5,113 nucleotides of DNA from contig JAMDAP010000121.1 in NCBI GenBank assembly GCA_023484675.1, forward strand, positions 1 through 5,113, given 5' to 3'. The notes under the pieces are model-generated. The model made no database searches, was not told the origin of the DNA, and was given only the letters and a program-made list of their open reading frames with translations. Shown here piece by piece: positions 4,760-5,113 of this stretch (position 1 is its first letter; every line of letters starts with the position of its first letter). The translations under genes were made by a program, and so were the position numbers. Origin of the DNA: Bacillota bacterium (lineage in GTDB: Bacteria; Bacillota_E; Symbiobacteriia; JAMDAP01).

Positions 4760-5113
4760 TCAAGGCGGCCCCACCCCAGTGTGGCCAAAGCCCCCTTCGC
4801 CCCGCTCCGTCTCGTCCAGTTCGGTAACCTCCGCCAGCTCCGCCCGCGCCACCGGGGCGAAGACCAGTTGCGCCACCCGGTCGCCCCGATGCAACGTAAA
4901 GGGTTCCTTTCCCAGGTTGACCAGGATGACCTGAACCTCACCCCGGTAATCAGCGTCGATCGTCCCCGGGGAGTTGAGAAGAGTGACCCCCCACCGCAGA
5001 GCCAGACCACTCCGGGGGCGCACCTGGGCCTCGTAGCCGGTCGGTATGGCAATCCGGATACCCGTCGGTACCAGGGCACGCTCGCCGGGCGCCAGGGTGA
5101 GGGGCATGGAGAT
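4760..5113 (-). CDS. dut: dUTP diphosphatase (dUTPase), 5' end cut by the right edge
   Basis: The last 117 residues of a trimeric dUTPase, which hydrolyses dUTP to dUMP and PPi, keeping uracil out of DNA and supplying dUMP for thymidylate synthesis. Counting residues from the internal ATG at 5107: motif 2 RPRSGLA (30-36); motif 3 [10 protein letters not shown] (49-58), with the catalytic Asp51 and sugar-discriminating Tyr54; motif 4 GDRVAQLV (75-82); motif 5 [10 protein letters not shown] (102-111), whose Phe stacks on uracil. Motif 1 (AGxDL) is not in the window and the frame stays open to the edge. The ATG at 5107 is therefore almost certainly internal; about 25-35 residues are missing compared with the usual length of about 145. 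An intrinsic terminator candidate follows the stop. It belongs to the upstream neighbourhood rather than to chemotaxis. Confidence 0.95.
   Translation of the reverse strand: MSMPLTLAPGERALVPTGIRIAIPTGYEAQVRPRSGLALRWGVTLLNSPGTIDADYRGEVQVILVNLGKEPFTLHRGDRVAQLVFAPVARAELAEVTELDETERGEGGFGHTGVGPP

Noticed and set aside
4693..5079. 128-codon minus-strand frame overlapping dut
   Set aside because: It is out of frame with dut, which has four intact dUTPase motifs; the product is Arg/Trp-rich and unlike any family, and it runs through the terminator candidate.
1..5113. CRISPR arrays, tRNA/rRNA genes, insertion sequences, phage or defence genes
   Set aside because: None seen: almost all bases are accounted for by eight tightly packed genes, with no direct repeat arrays, transposase motifs or structured RNA recognised.

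Overview
The window is a high-GC stretch (by eye, close to 60%) carrying a bacterial chemotaxis operon, entirely on the minus strand. All genes read from the right edge to the left edge: 3' part of dut (dUTPase), a small PRC-barrel protein of the YlmC/YmxH family, cheW, cheA, cheC, cheD, cheY, and the 5' part of cheB. The CheC/CheD pair, the Bacillus/Thermotoga-type CheY and the YlmC/YmxH protein (a family known from endospore formers) point to a spore-forming, flagellated Bacillota. A high-GC, probably thermophilic clostridial lineage of the Moorella/Ammonifex/Desulforudis/Desulfotomaculum kind is my best guess. That lineage guess is inference from gene content and was not checked by any search.

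Right part (4433-5113): the end of dut is followed by a good intrinsic terminator candidate (4712-4743). Next comes an 80-residue YlmC/YmxH protein that most likely starts at a TTG with a GGAGGT ribosome binding site. Middle (4348-4432): a short intergenic segment holds a weak sigma-28 (SigD)-like promoter candidate and a perfect 7-bp inverted repeat, just before cheW. Left part (1-4347): six che genes lie 5-16 bases apart or less, most with their Shine-Dalgarno overlapping or abutting the upstream stop codon, so they form one translationally coupled operon. Several genes use GTG or TTG starts.

How the genes work together (family knowledge): chemoreceptors, not encoded here, form arrays with CheW and the histidine kinase CheA. 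CheA phosphorylates CheY, which binds the flagellar switch, and CheB, the receptor methylesterase. CheD deamidates receptor glutamines and binds CheC. CheC is a CheY-P phosphatase whose pairing with CheD provides adaptation feedback. CheR, receptors and flagellar genes are not in the window.

No new system is seen. The most interesting points are two active-site departures. In CheC, the N-terminal phosphatase motif keeps its exact spacing but has lost all three polar residues. In CheD, the residue aligning with the catalytic-triad Thr is Cys. The leader of cheW, with its inverted repeat, is also worth a look.
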